Positions 36,301-47,830 of a DNA stretch of 64,000 bases are shown one piece after another (within the stretch, counting starts at the first letter, position 1; each line of letters begins with the position of its first letter). The DNA is taken from assembly GCA_034620365.1 (NCBI GenBank), contig JAQGEQ010000186.1, positions 62,001 to 126,000 of the forward strand, given 5' to 3'. The position numbers and the translations under genes are program-made. Below the pieces are notes generated by a model. It was not told the DNA's origin and made no database searches. It saw nothing but the letters and a program-made list of their open reading frames with translations. This stretch comes from Pegea sp. RAD2-039 (taxonomy: Eukaryota; Chordata; Thaliacea; Salpida; Salpidae).

Positions 36301-36371
36301 GATTGTCTTGACTGTCGCTTTTTTTTAAGGGTTTTTTTCACCTCTTTCGCAGTGTTTATATTATCGGCCAT
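24989..36371 (-). CDS. CNGK: Four-repeat (pseudotetrameric) K-selective cyclic nucleotide-gated channel, CNGK type
   Basis: One minus-strand gene of more than 25 short exons starts at ATG 36371 (MADNINTAKEVKKTLKKK) and ends at TAA 24989. The order S1-S6, pore, C-linker, CNBD occurs four times with no intervening stop-and-start structure. Exons of repeat I: 36371-35822, 35496-35308, 35254-35069, 35021-34909, 34841-34671, 34614-34468, 34367-34190, all phase-consistent. Selectivity filters: I TTGYGD, II SAGLGD, III HIGYGD, IV STGYGD. CNBDs are recognisable after each pore, best in repeat II (GDYFGEAEVFFGVRSVNTIV). Known: CNGK channels of sea urchin and fish sperm have this plan, open with cGMP, and hyperpolarise flagella. 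Inferred: a sperm or ciliary role here. Alternative: tandem KCNH/CNG genes, made unlikely by linkers that splice in frame. Introns carry SINE-like repeats. Confidence 0.88.
27480..29714 (-). other. CNGK repeat III: GYGD pore, glycosylatable turret
   Basis: S1-S4 span 29714-29025. S5 (VVVTFLIHHWLACILFITAC) is followed by a turret that includes an NHT sequon, with a 55-bp intron inferred from GTTAGT to CTAG near 28760-28830. The pore reads YSSILLVHIGYGDVAP. A long C-linker precedes the CNBD (27843-27480), whose PBC reads GNMFGVVDALIVITTRLRTV, with Val in place of the usual Glu. Confidence 0.78.
27900..28075 (-). repeat. Possible tRNA-derived short repeat in a CNGK intron
   Basis: On the minus strand GGTTCGAAACC (28030-28040) matches the pol III B box, preceded by a tRNA-like CACACGTG context. 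It sits in the intron before the CNBD of repeat III. No second copy was found in the window, so this stays tentative. Confidence 0.3.
29968..33425 (-). other. CNGK repeat II: pore with GLGD, canonical CNBD
   Basis: S1 (IYVGLVVFLFSLYLTYQ) starts near 33380, with S2-S5 at 32300-31631. The pore spans the splice: TMTSAG ends at about 31432 and LGDIVAYTTGTR begins at about 31171, giving GLGD. S6 (GLVATGWIIGLIAGTI) follows. The CNBD (30835-29968) has GDYFGEAEVFFGVRSV with the Gly-Glu and Arg expected for cyclic nucleotide contacts. Confidence 0.8.
32515..32885 (+). mobile_element. tRNA-derived SINE-like repeat, copy 2
   Basis: It lies in a CNGK repeat II intron, antisense to the gene. The head has A-box-like TGGTGTAGCGGTCACCGC and B-box GGTTCGAGCCC, then GGTGGACACATATTAGTGAC and the same downstream blocks as the copy at 3595-3945. 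About 45 bp near the end (after CATAACCTTG) is absent from or different in copy 1. Confidence 0.8.
34190..36371 (-). other. CNGK repeat I: transmembrane core, GYGD pore, CNBD
   Basis: The N-terminal cytosolic basic tail leads to S1-S4, then S5 (SLSLWLVHMIAVIWYYIAC), the pore FYWATATISTTGYGDIV at about 35130-35180, S6, a C-linker (KYKEYFWHKWLGHDAYKSG), and a CNBD split over 34614-34468 and 34367-34190. The CNBD phosphate-binding area reads HLIGQIQLVVGLPRLNSLRC, lacking the usual Gly-Glu pair, so ligand binding is doubtful. Confidence 0.8.
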
Positions 36372-38217
36372 ATTGCTGTTTAAATTAGTCACAAATACTG
36401 CTGCTTAAAATCGAACTATAAAATATTAAGCTTCGTGAAAAATGTGTAAAAATCATAACTACAGTTTTTACGTCATAATCAAAATTATGTTGAAACAAAA
36501 GAAGTAGGATTATCAATCGACAATTCCTATAAATACTCAAGTTAATTATATAAATTATATAAATATTATATAAATATTATGGAATTGTCCTTTCGAATTT
36601 TTTCAAATATTTTATTAAAAGAAAAACCACTGAATTAAGTTATTAATAACTTATTTAGTTATCAAAGTTTTAGTTGTTTTATTTGGTTTTATATCATCAA
36701 ATTTGCATATTTCGTTATTAGTTATTTAGATAATCTAAAAAAATTTTGAAACTAACTTCTTTATTCGAAGTTTTATTTTTCTAAAGAAGAGATAGAAACA
36801 AAAAATAATTAAATAATAATTATTTCAAAAACATTTTAATCAATCAGCAAAATAATAAATAATATAAAATATTTTAAATTTTCTAAGAATTTGTTAATTA
36901 ATAAATTTTGCTGATAATTTTTCTAGTTACGTTTTATTAAAACTTTTAGAATACAAAAAGTTGATTTGATGATTTAAAGATTTTTTTTTGAAGAAAATAC
37001 AAAAAAGAAGAAAGTCAGTGATCTGAAATTAGTAAAGTAAAATTTACAGAAATTAACAAAATTCAGTTTTGATCAAAATTTCAAATTCAAATAAGAAAAA
37101 GCATTCAAACATAAAAAAGTAAAAACTTAGATTATTTTAATTACGTTGCTTCAGAAATCACTTCTGTATACAGATAATAGTTTGCGATTTATGTGAAAAA
37201 GTAAAAGGCCAGTTTATGATTAAAATGTTGATAAAAAAATCAAAAGCGTTAAAGAATAATCAAAAATTACAGTTTAAATATTTCTACTCTATAAAGTAAA
37301 ATAAATTTGTAGCTTCACTTGTTGCTCCAACATCAAAGGATTCAGAATGTTTTCAAAAGACTTTGTTTATTGTAGTTAAAAGAAAATTGTTTTGTATTTT
37401 TACTTAGTACCTTATAAATGAAATATATAAGATTATTTTTAGATGATGTGAAAAGTAAGCTTGTAAAACTGTTTTAGTTTTGAGTTTAAAAGTTTCAGAA
37501 CAAGAACTTGTTCAGATAATTTCCATATTTATGATTTTACAACTAAAATAAATTATATTCAAATTTTAATGTTTAAATAAAAAATAAATAGTTTATTCTA
37601 GATTTTATAAGAGAGTTTTTTTTCTAAAACTTAAATTATGATTATCATTATGTTTTTTAGGTTCTGTAATTGAAAAATGATGAATAATTAAAATGTTAAT
37701 ATGGCTGATTTATAAAAGTAATCTTTAAAAATAAGAATATTAAAAAGTAAAAGAATACTTTTGTAATATTCTCATCATTTTTCTACAGCATTTGGAGTTT
37801 TAATCAATTGAACAAGATGTCAATATCTGCTACCATATCAACTAGAATCAAAAGATGTCAACATTGGTTTTAAAGAAGTCCATTTGTTTCTTTTGACATT
37901 GTCCACAATATCTCTGGAAATGCTACTTTAGCAAAAGTTCGATGAAAATCCAACGTTCAGCGTTGTATTAATTCTGCGTTTGATATACAGTCATATAAAA
38001 GCATTTTAATGCCAGGTATAAGCTTCTGAGATTGTTTTACTATTTCATAGTTAATCCCCAAAACCAAGCAGAGTAAAAAGTTTAAATTAAAATTTCCTAA
38101 AAATTAGTTTTGTTTATAAAACTAAAAAAAACAAATTCAAAAAAATTCCCATTTTTCAGTTTTCGTCACAATTTCAGCTTTAGTCGAATCTCAAATGTCT
38201 CTTTCAACTCTCTACTA
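36372..38217. other. AT-rich region upstream of CNGK
   Basis: No exon is supported between the CNGK start codon and the left end of the inverted duplication. The sequence is low-complexity A/T with direct repeats such as ATAAATATTAT at 36545-36585. The CNGK promoter should lie in the first few hundred bases. Confidence 0.5.
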
Positions 38218-40663
38218 ACAAGTAAACCTTTGAGACTCGAGGAGTTTTACAAAAAATGCTAAAATTCAGCAGGGAGCTCTAAATTATTCAACGTACGTAT
38301 AAGTGGAATCTTATAAATCTTCAAAATTTAACTCCAAATCATCAATAACATCTTTTGTTGATAAAAATACAAATATGTATTTTATTGATCTTTAAAAAGC
38401 TGAGTTTTTCAATCAAAGCTTTCAAAAGTTCTTCTTAAGCGACATAGACTGTTAAAAGTTTAAAAGATTTAAGAAGAATTTGTAACTGTCAGCCATGCGT
38501 TAAATAAATAATTTATGACAAAGATTTATCACTCAATAAAACGTCATTTGGTTGGAACAGATACAAAGACTAAGAAAAAGAAGTTTATTCAGTTTTTAAG
38601 TACTTCTTCATCGGTTTATTGCTCCTGATTAGTTTGAGACTTAGGCGCTGATTTAAAATATTTGAAAAAATATTTTTAACTTTAATTTCAACATTTTTAA
38701 ACTTTTAAAGAATACATTTGAAAAATCGTTTGATTTGATAATTTTTTAAATCTTTTAAATGACGTTAATTAATTGTAATTTTAAACAATTTTTTTGTTAA
38801 GGGATTTTGTATCAATTACCGTATAATAATACTAATTGATATTCAAATAGAACATTATTAAATGGAAAGTAGATTCTAGTAATTGACATATACTTTTCAT
38901 AAAAGCTTTTGTGGAAAATGAAAATTAAATTTATTCAAATTGAAAAAATTTTTAAATCAATTTATAAAACTTGCATGCTAATAAGCTAATCTATTTTCAA
39001 TTAAGTTTTTGTTAAGTATTTTTTGGCAATGCAGAATATTTGGTTCATTTTCAAATAATAAAAAAGAGTATTTACTATTTTCATTTCAATGAAATTCTTA
39101 CCTGTTGGTCTAATTCGTGTTTAGACACGCAACTAGAAAAATTGAAATGATTACATAACAAACGATAGTGTTTGATATAACCTTAAAGTAATAACTAAAT
39201 AACAACTTTAGTCAAAATTAATAATGAAATAAACACAAAAGAAAAGAAGTTAATTGAACTTCCTGAATATTTACCTCAATGTTCACAAAGTAGTATTTTA
39301 AAACTACCCGATCTCTTAATCTATAATACTAAAATCAATTGCAGTTTCAAGAATAATAATATATTTTGATTGTCCAAAACACTAGGCTTAGTGAGACAAA
39401 GTAAAAGTTTAATTAAACAGAAAATGAAACTAATTATTTTTTAACCAATTTACTTTTAATAGAAGAGAAAAAAAACTTGTGATAATGGTGTAATCAAATA
39501 ATCTTTAATTTAGTTTTACCTCAAAAAACATGAAATATTTATTTTTAAACTTAGTTTTTTAGAAACTGTAACTTTTCAAACTTAAGACTCAAACGTTATG
39601 AATAAAATATTTAATAAATTCGACTTGAGTGATGCTTTTATTTTATATTCATTCATTCATCTTGATTTATTCTTGATGTGTTGAAATGTTAAATCTAACT
39701 TTAGCTAAACCAGACAAAGGTTTAGCAATTTGTCAACACCCGAAGCTTTGAACAAAGAAAACGAACCACTTAAAATTTAACAATAAAGGATACAAAGAAA
39801 AACTTAAATAAATAAATTCTTATACTTTATTAATACAATCTTTGAACTCAGTCAGTTTAAAAATTTAAAAAACTACAAAATAAATAAAAGCAAACTCTCG
39901 TACAACAATAACCTTATCGAAGAGTTTGTTGGTTTTCCAATATTTCAAATTTGAAATTAATTCCAATTCATCCTAACTCTTCTAAAAAGCATTTTTTCAT
40001 TCTAAATTTACAAATTCTTTTCAAAAACTTAATATTAATTTTTTTAATAGCGTAATCAGTTTATAAAGATTTATTAACTGCTTCTTAATCTCTTCTTATT
40101 AAAAACAATAATTACAAATAATGTACTAACAATATAATTAATAACATAAACTTTAGCAGTTTTATACTAAACTTTCAAATTTTTTTATTTAATTTATCAA
40201 ATAAAAGCAAATTGAACTTTCAAAATTTTATTAAAAAAGTTTTGAGAAATTTGGTTTGTAGAAATGAAAATGGTCAGAAAGAAGAATAAACAATAATTTG
40301 TTTGTGAACAAGATTATATTTTCATTTCTCTAAATTTGTATAATAGGAATAAGTTCTAGCTTATAATAAAAATTAGAAATAAATAAGTAACAAACTATAA
40401 ATAAGTCAAAATAAATTATAAATAGTATTTTGCCAAATTAAAAGTAACTAACATATTAAAAATGATATATCTTTTTTAAAGTAAAGAAACAAGAAGAAAG
40501 TAGAAATTCAATTCTTAAATTTTAAATATCCTTTCCATAAAATATTAATCTGGAATATATAATAAACAACAAAATATAATCGTTTACAGTGAAGTTTTAA
40601 TGAAATAGTAATACTTGAAAACTAAGACTGTCCATATTTTTCTCTAAAATTATGAATCAATCC
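38218..40663. other. FUT8 copy A 3' flank, no gene
   Basis: Non-coding AT-rich DNA, almost collinear (inverted) with 54259-57803. The conservation of this junk between arms shows recent duplication or gene conversion. Confidence 0.7.
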
Positions 40664-43600
40664 CTAATCATCAAAGTTATAAGGAGAAGTAAACTGATGA
40701 AGAATAACTTTAAAAGCTGGATAAATTCCTCTCTCCTTAGTACGTCTGTTTGCTCCAGTCCAGTAACCACGTTTCCAAGGTGCCCTTACTTCTCGATTAA
40801 TACCATCACCAACTATAAAAGATAACTCTCCGTCTTTTCCAGTATGATTTGCAATTGCAATGTGATATGTTTGGTAGTCAGCCAGGTGATGATATGGCCA
40901 GCCAAGTCCTACAACTTTTTCACTCGCATCCACATGTTTTGTTTGAAACAGAGGATACACTAATCGACCTATCTATAAAAATTAGTGGAAGTTACATATT
41001 TTTTCTTTCCTGATGACAACAAACTAACATTAGATTCATATCCCAATACAAGATAATCACATTCAATTAATGTGAAAATATCTTTCACAATTCCTTCAGG
41101 TCCAACGTGTTTGCGATTTTTCATGGTGGCTTCTTCTGTTACGTTTTCATCATGTATAAGTTGATAATTTGGATACCTTTAAAAACATTCAACTAAAATC
41201 ACAATTTTCTGAATAAATTTAGTTTGTAGATTGCAACAAATGTTTTATAAACTAGATATGTTGGTTTATAATGTTATTTGATTTTTACTTTAATGTATGA
41301 TCATGAATTTTATCTTGTTTTAGTATCACATTTTCAAAATTATCAATCTTCAATTAACAGCAAAGGTTGCAGTAATAAAAGATTTATAGAAAAATCTGTT
41401 TTTCTCATTTCTACAAAAATCATGAAATATTTATACAAAATTAAAAATTTTTTAGTAAAATTAAAACGTTTTGTACTTCACAAATCTTTAGAATAAAACC
41501 TATTTTCTCAATATTTATTATCTAATAAACAAAATGTTGCTAGACAGGAAATATAATTTATTTCTAAATATAAATTGATTTACTTTTCACGAAATTCTAC
41601 AGCAACAGCAGGCTCATCAGTAGCAAGATAAACACGACGTTGAACTGTTACAGGTTTCAGTTGTTTTCTGGATTCTTTCCATTCTAAAGTTCGAAAATAT
41701 TCTTCAGCAAACATCATGTAGTTTTCTAATTCATGTTGAACATTTTGTTCACTTATTTTGTCAGTACGTCTGACATGAATTCTATAAAATTAAAGTTTTT
41801 TGTTAATTGAAATATAATTAAAACCTTTATTTATTATAATAAATGCGAAGGAGGGTACCTGAAAAGAGCACCTCTCGCTAACACACATTTTCTCAAATAA
41901 CATCAATTAGATTAAAAATATAGAAAGTAGTAGATGTAACACATGGCATTTCAGTAGTGCTCAAAACATATAACAGTGAACCATTACATAGGATTATGAT
42001 AATATTAAAAAAAAAAGGAAAAACTCATGTCGATGGTTTATTATTAAATTTTATGAGAAAATCAATTGTGGTTAGGAAAATTATTTCAAATCCGTATTTC
42101 AAGGAACAAATGTATTAAACATTTAACTGAAATTAAGTTGCTGTTTTTTAAACAATTATTTTAGAACAAAGACAAGCCATATGACACGTTTAATGTTTCT
42201 GATGAGGAACGAACAGAGCTTCATGTTTTATTGAAGGGTTTATCAATCAGTAACAAAAATATTTGGTTTTATAGAAACAAATATTTGTTAGTCGGCTGCA
42301 AATGTGAAAATTTGAAGTTAGATTATTCTCACCCAACAATTGGATGTGAAAAGTTTAAGCTTTGCCGAAAATCTTCAACAGATTTGAGAGTTTCTGGTTG
42401 AAGACGAAGCAAGTAACTAAGGACTTGTCCGCTCCACCATGCTGCTGGGTTACCATGGAAACGCTCCAACGATTCTTTAAAGGGTTCTGGGATTGTGTGA
42501 TAAGAAAAAATTGTTGAGCGATATAAACCATGACCAGCAATTGTGCAAAATGCGTCTCGATCTTTCGTCTTTTCATAACCATCCTCACCACTAAATGATC
42601 CTGACATATTAAATAAGAAAAAAAAAGTTAAAAAATCGAAATAAAAAACTCTGAATCATTCGAAATGAAGATTAGTTATTTATCTTTAAGCTCCTGAATT
42701 TTATAAAAAAAAACTGTTACCTTCCCATTCAGGACCTTTAATTGATCTTGTATCTAAAGATGAACACTTTCTGCTGATTGGTTGAAATAATGAACCATCG
42801 TGAAAAATTTTTTGAAAATATTCAGGAATTGAAGATTCTTCGATCAAAAATGTTCGATTTGTTCCTAATGCAATCAGAAAACATTTTGCTAGATGATGGA
42901 CAACACATCCAATCCCACAATAACCGATATTACGAAGTATCAGTTTCCTTCGACTGTCACAACTTTCTTTAGGTTCCTTTTAAAGATGTTAGAAGAAACT
43001 TTAACTGAAGTAGAAACACCAAATGATTAAGATTAAACGACAGATAGTCAAAAGTTATCTCAATGAAAGTTTAAATTTAATTTAAAGTTTGATATCAAGT
43101 TACCAACTTGATTTCTGTTGATTACTTGCTGCGCAATTAGTTGTAAGAATTTAGCTTCAGCCTCTGCTTTTAAGTTGAACTCATCAGTTAAGTTATTTGT
43201 GATTGATGCTAAAGATCTAAAAGATAATATTAGCTTAAAAAATCTTAATATAAAGTATCTTTTTTAAATATATAAGTCTAATCATTACACTTTAAATTGC
43301 TTTTAATGTAATTATATTTTCAAACTTTTTTATACTGAATTAGAATAATTACGTTTGTCGTTGTAACAATTCCTTCTTCAAGTTCTCATTGTGAGATAAA
43401 CTTTCATCTTCATTGATAAATTCAAAAAGATATAGAAGCTCTTGTTTGATTCGATGAATACCTTTGTATGAAAAACTTGGTGAAGTTGATAAAGGAACTT
43501 TTAATTGTTCAATCAACGAATTACTTGATTCAAACTTTAAACACCTGTAAAAAAACAATTTGACGATATAGATATGAATACATATAAATAAATATAAATA

Positions 43601-44222
43601 GATATAAATAGATATAAATAGATATAAATAGATATAAATAGATATAAATAGATATAAATAGATATAAATAGATATAAATAGATATAAATAGATATAAATA
43701 GATATAAATAGATATAAATAGATATAAATAGATATAAATAGATATAAATAGATATAAATAGATATAAATAGATATAAATAGATATAAATAGATATAAATA
43801 GATATAAATAGATATAAATAGATATAAATGATATAAATAGATATAAATAGATATAAATAGATATAAATAGATATAAATAGATATAAATAGATATAAATAG
43901 ATATAAATAGATATAAATAGATATAAATAGATATAAATAGATATAAATAGATATAAATAGATATAAATAGATATAAATAGATATAAATAGATATAAATAG
44001 ATATAAATGGATATAAATTGATATAAATAGATATAAATAAATATAAATATATATAAATAGATATAAATAAACTAAAATATATTACTTTGGTTGTACATAT
44101 CTTGCAGATAAACTGTAGAAAAGGAAAACCCCAAAAAATATCAATAAAAAAATTATTTTTTTTTTGTACAAACATAGTTCTGATTCTATAAAAACTTTTT
44201 TCAAATTTTTTAAAAATTTCAT
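40664..44222 (-). CDS. FUT8: Alpha-(1,6)-fucosyltransferase, FUT8-like, copy A, 536 aa
   Basis: Eight exons on the minus strand: 44222-44086, 43544-43353, 43216-43104, 42966-42721, 42600-42333, 41781-41584, 41176-41029, 40972-40664. Phases close to 536 aa (human 575). Exon 1 is a type II Golgi anchor (KKKIIFLLIFFGVFLFYSL). Exon 4 has CGIGCVVHHLAKCFLIALG; exon 5 has ERFHGNPAAWWSGQV; exons 5/6 give PIVGIHVRRTDK, the GDP-fucose-binding motif; VYLATDEP follows; the last exon is the SH3-like end (RGYWTGANRRTKERGIYP). It adds core fucose to the innermost GlcNAc of N-glycans. Intron 1 has expanded to include about 470 bp of a 10-bp satellite. Copy B differs by few residues in exons 2-8 but strongly in exon 1. 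Confidence 0.93.
41838..42025 (-). repeat. AGAGGTGCTCT-family dispersed repeat in FUT8-A intron 5
   Basis: The minus strand reads GTTCACTGTTATATGTTTTG, then GCGAGAGGTGCTCTTTTCAG, then GGTACCCTCCTTCGCATTTA and a TAATAAATA tail. It is one of at least seven copies in this window and is shared with copy B, so it predates the duplication. Confidence 0.85.
43595..44070. repeat. 10-bp satellite GATATAAATA, about 47 copies
   Basis: Nearly perfect head-to-tail GATATAAATA units fill FUT8-A intron 1, with one 9-bp slip near 43830 and a few variants at both ends. FUT8-B has only a remnant (TATATGTATTCATATCTATA). The array keeps frames open artificially and is not a gene. Confidence 0.97.
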
Positions 44223-45079
44223 AGCTTACATTCAAACCTTAACCCTCAATCCGATAGCATCTGAATAAAATAGTTTTAAGCCGAAAATAAGTTTGTTCCC
44301 TGTATAATGAAAAGGTCTATAACCTTTAGTAAGGTGTAAAAGTACTTAAATAGAAAACTAAAACTAGTCACTTTATGAATAAAATTGTTAAAACAAACTG
44401 TCTCATAAATAAATGTAGTTTTAACTAATTTGTTTGGTTCTGTTCTTTATGTTATATATTTAAAGACAATGTGGTGTCAACACATCGTAAAAACAGTTGC
44501 TTGAATAAGAATAATCTTACAATGAAACACAAAACAGAATTACTCCGAATTACGCTCAAATACTAGCTAACGAACTGTTTCAAGATATAAAACTGAAATA
44601 TCACAAAATGCATAAAAAAATTATTATTCGGAAATAGCAATTTTTTTATCTATGCATGTCTAATGTAATCTAAATATTTTTGTGAGATTTTTTATTTCTA
44701 CAAATAAACTTTGTTGATTCAGTAACTTTTTTCTCTGAGAATACTTATCTTTTTCATCTACAAATTTTAATAGTATAAAGACTTCAAATCAAAACTAAAA
44801 TTCAAAATATGCAAATTTAAATGTAAAAAATACAAAATAAAGTAAATCTAGTGAAAATATCGCAGTAAGTATTACGTTGCTATTACTTAGTATTTCAGTA
44901 ACACGTGACCTAAATTTCCTGAACTATTACTCCTGTGGATTATTTTTAGCAGCACTAAAATAAAACATTTTATAAAAGCAAAACTTCGACAAAAATACTT
45001 AAGAAGTTCATTACTTTCTTCTGTTTTTGATTCTAATTGAATTGTCATTTCTAAACTGTGATTCGTTTTCACATTTTTA

Positions 45080-45260
45080 TATTATTAACATTCGATGTAA
45101 TTGTTCACTGTTATATGCTTTGAGGACTACCAAAATACCATGAGTCACATCCGTTGCTTTCTATATTTTGGACTTAATAAATATTATTTGTGAGAATGTG
45201 TGTTGGCGAGAGGTGCTCTCTTCAGGTACCCTCCTTCGCATTTATTGTAATAAATACATA
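45080..45260 (+). repeat. AGAGGTGCTCT-family dispersed repeat
   Basis: A nearly full copy from TATTATTAACATTCGATGTA through GTTGGCGAGAGGTGCTCT to CATTTATTGTAATAAATA. The AATAAATA tail suggests target-primed retrotransposition. Confidence 0.85.
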
Positions 45261-45579
45261 TTTAAATACTATTTAAGTTTTCAAGTCATCATTTAAGAAT
45301 ATCAACTAATATATAACGTTCTGCTTGCTATTAGTAATCAAAATAACTAATAAAAATATATTATAGAACTTTTAAAAAACAATTAATTATATACATCATT
45401 TATATGAAAAATATATTATAAATTAGGTATCATGTAAATACATATTTATAAAGAATATTAAACAACTGTTGTATTATAACAATCTATTATTGATTTTCTT
45501 ATGTCATTAGTTCATATTAATTAAATGTTTCTTTAAAAAACAAAGTTAACTGAACTTAAATGGTTTTGAGAACATTTCA

Positions 45580-45665
45580 TATTAACATGTGTGTTAGCGA
45601 GAGGTGCTCTTTTTAGGCACCCTCCTTCACATTTATTGTAATAAATAAATAAATAAATAAAACAT
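45580..45665 (+). repeat. AGAGGTGCTCT-family dispersed repeat, 3' end only
   Basis: This 5'-truncated copy starts near ATGTGTGTTAGCGAGAGGTG and ends in (AATA)n at about 45665. 5' truncation with a variable simple-repeat tail is what non-LTR-mobilised elements leave. Confidence 0.8.
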
Positions 45666-47028
45666 AGTGGAAAATCATTACAAAAATATTTATTTGATTA
45701 TTTCTTCTATAACAATTTAAATATATATAAATTAAACTTTTACATACAATATATAATTATTTATTGATAATAATTAAACTTACGTATACTATAACGAAAA
45801 AAATGTGTTATGTGACAAGCTTCAAAAAATGTTTTTTTAATTATCTGATATTTGAATTTTATCAAATTAGCATGTTTTAGGCTTTTCAGTAAATAATTTT
45901 AAAGAGCATGCTCTTTATTAATTTTAAAGTATTTTTAGAAAAACCAAAATGGTAATGCGCCATAATATAAAAAATCATTTACTAGATTGTTTTATTTGCT
46001 GATTCAGTACAAACAACTTCTTGTGAATTCATTTATTGAAATCAGTTTCAATAATGATGAATATTGTAGCTACATATTAAATAAAACTAAAATTATGCAA
46101 ATACTCTACTTTGAAAAAGGTACTGCAAATAACTACGATATAATATTTAAAAGAAATCATAATTTTCTCTGAAGTATAAATAATAAACAGATTATCAATT
46201 AATAACAGCATATTTCAACAAGTAATTTATTCATGAAGTAATTGCATCATAGTAAGAAAAATGGAAAAAGATTTGACGAAAAATTAAAACACATTTTGCA
46301 ATAAATTTAAACATTAAAATTGAGGTAATTTGTTTTGTAAAAACTTAAAGTCATAAAAATTAGAAAGTAAAAACATAATATTCAGTTTTAAAAAAAAGCA
46401 TGGAAACACTGCACCCGCTAAATCCTTCACCTGGACAACTTTCTGTTGTAATTTTCTTTAGTTTTTTTATCTTTATTCTTTTAAAAAAGAGTTTCATAAA
46501 AGTATAAACAAAGTTTCAGACTTTTGTCTCATTTATTTGATAACTAATGGATGTGTTTATAACTCATTTATAAAAGCTGTTAGTTATTTTATAGTAAGAT
46601 CTTATAAAGATTTTAATTTTATTTATTAACTTGATATCTTGCAAATTTTCTTATGTGAAAATATTCTGTTTAAAATATATATTTAAGTTTGTAAAAAATT
46701 GTAAAATAAAACTGATCAGATTTTAAAAGTTACTAAGATACTAAAAAAGTCAAATTTGTCTAGATTCAAATATCTGAAATTATTTTACAGCTGTAGACTT
46801 TACAAAATATTCTGAAAATTTGTTGCTTTTATTTTTGTGATTTTTAATGTAAAATGTGGTTTAGATAATAAATAAAAACAATTTTTACTACTTATAAACA
46901 AGTTAAAACAAATATTTACTATTAAAACTCATATTTCTTAGCTTATAATTTTTTTTAGAGAAATCCTCTTTTTTATAAAATATTATCAAAATTGAAAACC
47001 AAATTATGGACACAGTTTTGAACCATCT

Positions 47029-47830
47029 TTATGGAAAGTCATATTTACAGTTTGACTTATTTTCTAAGCGATCATCTTCACACATATCATGTGCTACTCT
47101 AATGCGCTTAAATATTTTGTCGAGCCTTAGCTTATACAGCTTGGCAAGAAATCTGCATTTGTCCCAACTTTTCTGAAAGGACAATTTCAACGGTCGTTGA
47201 TGATCTGAGCTTTTTGCTTCAAATCTGGTCATTGATACAGTTAGAACGTCCACAAAATCAAGGCCTTGACAACACAGTTTATTAAAAAACTTACTGTCAT
47301 CATCTTTATTGGTCTCATAGGCATTAAGGATGATGACATTGTTTTCTCTGTTTTCAAGGTCCAAAGTAAGTTTTTTGTGCGTGTCGGTGACTTTCTTGAC
47401 AAGAAGCTGCACCATGTTAGCATTTTTGTCGGAACCGGAATCACCGACCACCAAAGCCTATGTGACTTGTTTCTTTGTAGAGGCATCCAGTTTGTCCATT
47501 GATTTAGACAAACTATAAATTTTCTCATTGATCTTGGCAACATCTTTGCCAATTTCCGATTTAAATTTGGCCAATTCAGCAGATACAGATTTGCTGATGT
47601 CGGATAACATATTTGAATTAGATGAGGGAGCTGTTATGTCCATAGTTCTACATTTAATGCAGAACCATTTAAACCCCATTTGCTTCATCTGGTTGTTATC
47701 AAATATATCATGAATTTTTGTGCTCACATCACTATAAGTGAGATGAAACCAGAAGAGGCATTTAATGCATTCTATTGCCGGATCTTCACCATAGCAAGTT
47801 TTATTTCAGGATTGGTAATTGCCATTGTAA
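47029..47830 (-). pseudogene. Non-LTR retrotransposon ORF1-like relic with PHD-type zinc motif
   Basis: The minus strand reads a Cys/His cluster (CYGEDPAIECIKCLFWFH ... WFCIKC), a coiled-coil-like stretch (LAKFKSEIGKDVAKINEK, KSMDKLDASTKKQ), one in-frame stop near 47456, then GDSGSDKNANMVQLLVKKV and DKIFKRIRVAHDM. PHD-like plus coiled coil is typical of ORF1 in CR1/L2-type LINEs. A stop also breaks the frame upstream of the Cys cluster. Confidence 0.65.

Larger units (their letters stand above)
38218..44300 (-). repeat. Left arm of large inverted duplication (FUT8 palindrome)
   Basis: From about 38218 (AGTAAACCTTTGAGACTCGA) to about 44300 the sequence is the reverse complement of 51120-57803, including non-coding 3' flank, all introns and exons 2-8 of FUT8. 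Arm-specific changes are the 10-bp array in intron 1 (left) and a 1.3-kb insertion (right). Similarity falls sharply at exon 1 and beyond. Confidence 0.92.
44223..47028. other. Left part of palindrome spacer, AT-rich
   Basis: It contains the FUT8-A promoter side and two dispersed-repeat copies (45080-45260 and 45580-45650). An open frame at 44887-45072 (-) beginning near MTIQLESKTEESNELL is not supported by any neighbouring exon. Nothing else was seen. Confidence 0.5.

Noticed and set aside
24989-36371. Tandem cluster of four separate K-channel genes
   Set aside because: Linkers splice in frame, no internal start/promoter/terminator structure separates the modules, and the four-repeat plan matches a known family.
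43595-44070. Possible CRISPR-like array
   Set aside because: Units are contiguous 10-mers with no spacers, in an animal intron.
43537-44235. 232-codon open frame rich in YIYLYLFIS units
   Set aside because: Created by the 10-bp satellite, which keeps frames open. The ends overlap real FUT8-A exon 1 and intron 1.
44887-45072. Possible small gene beginning MTIQLESKTEESNELL
   Set aside because: No partner exon, stop-rich surroundings and a hydrophobic A/T-driven tail; too little evidence.
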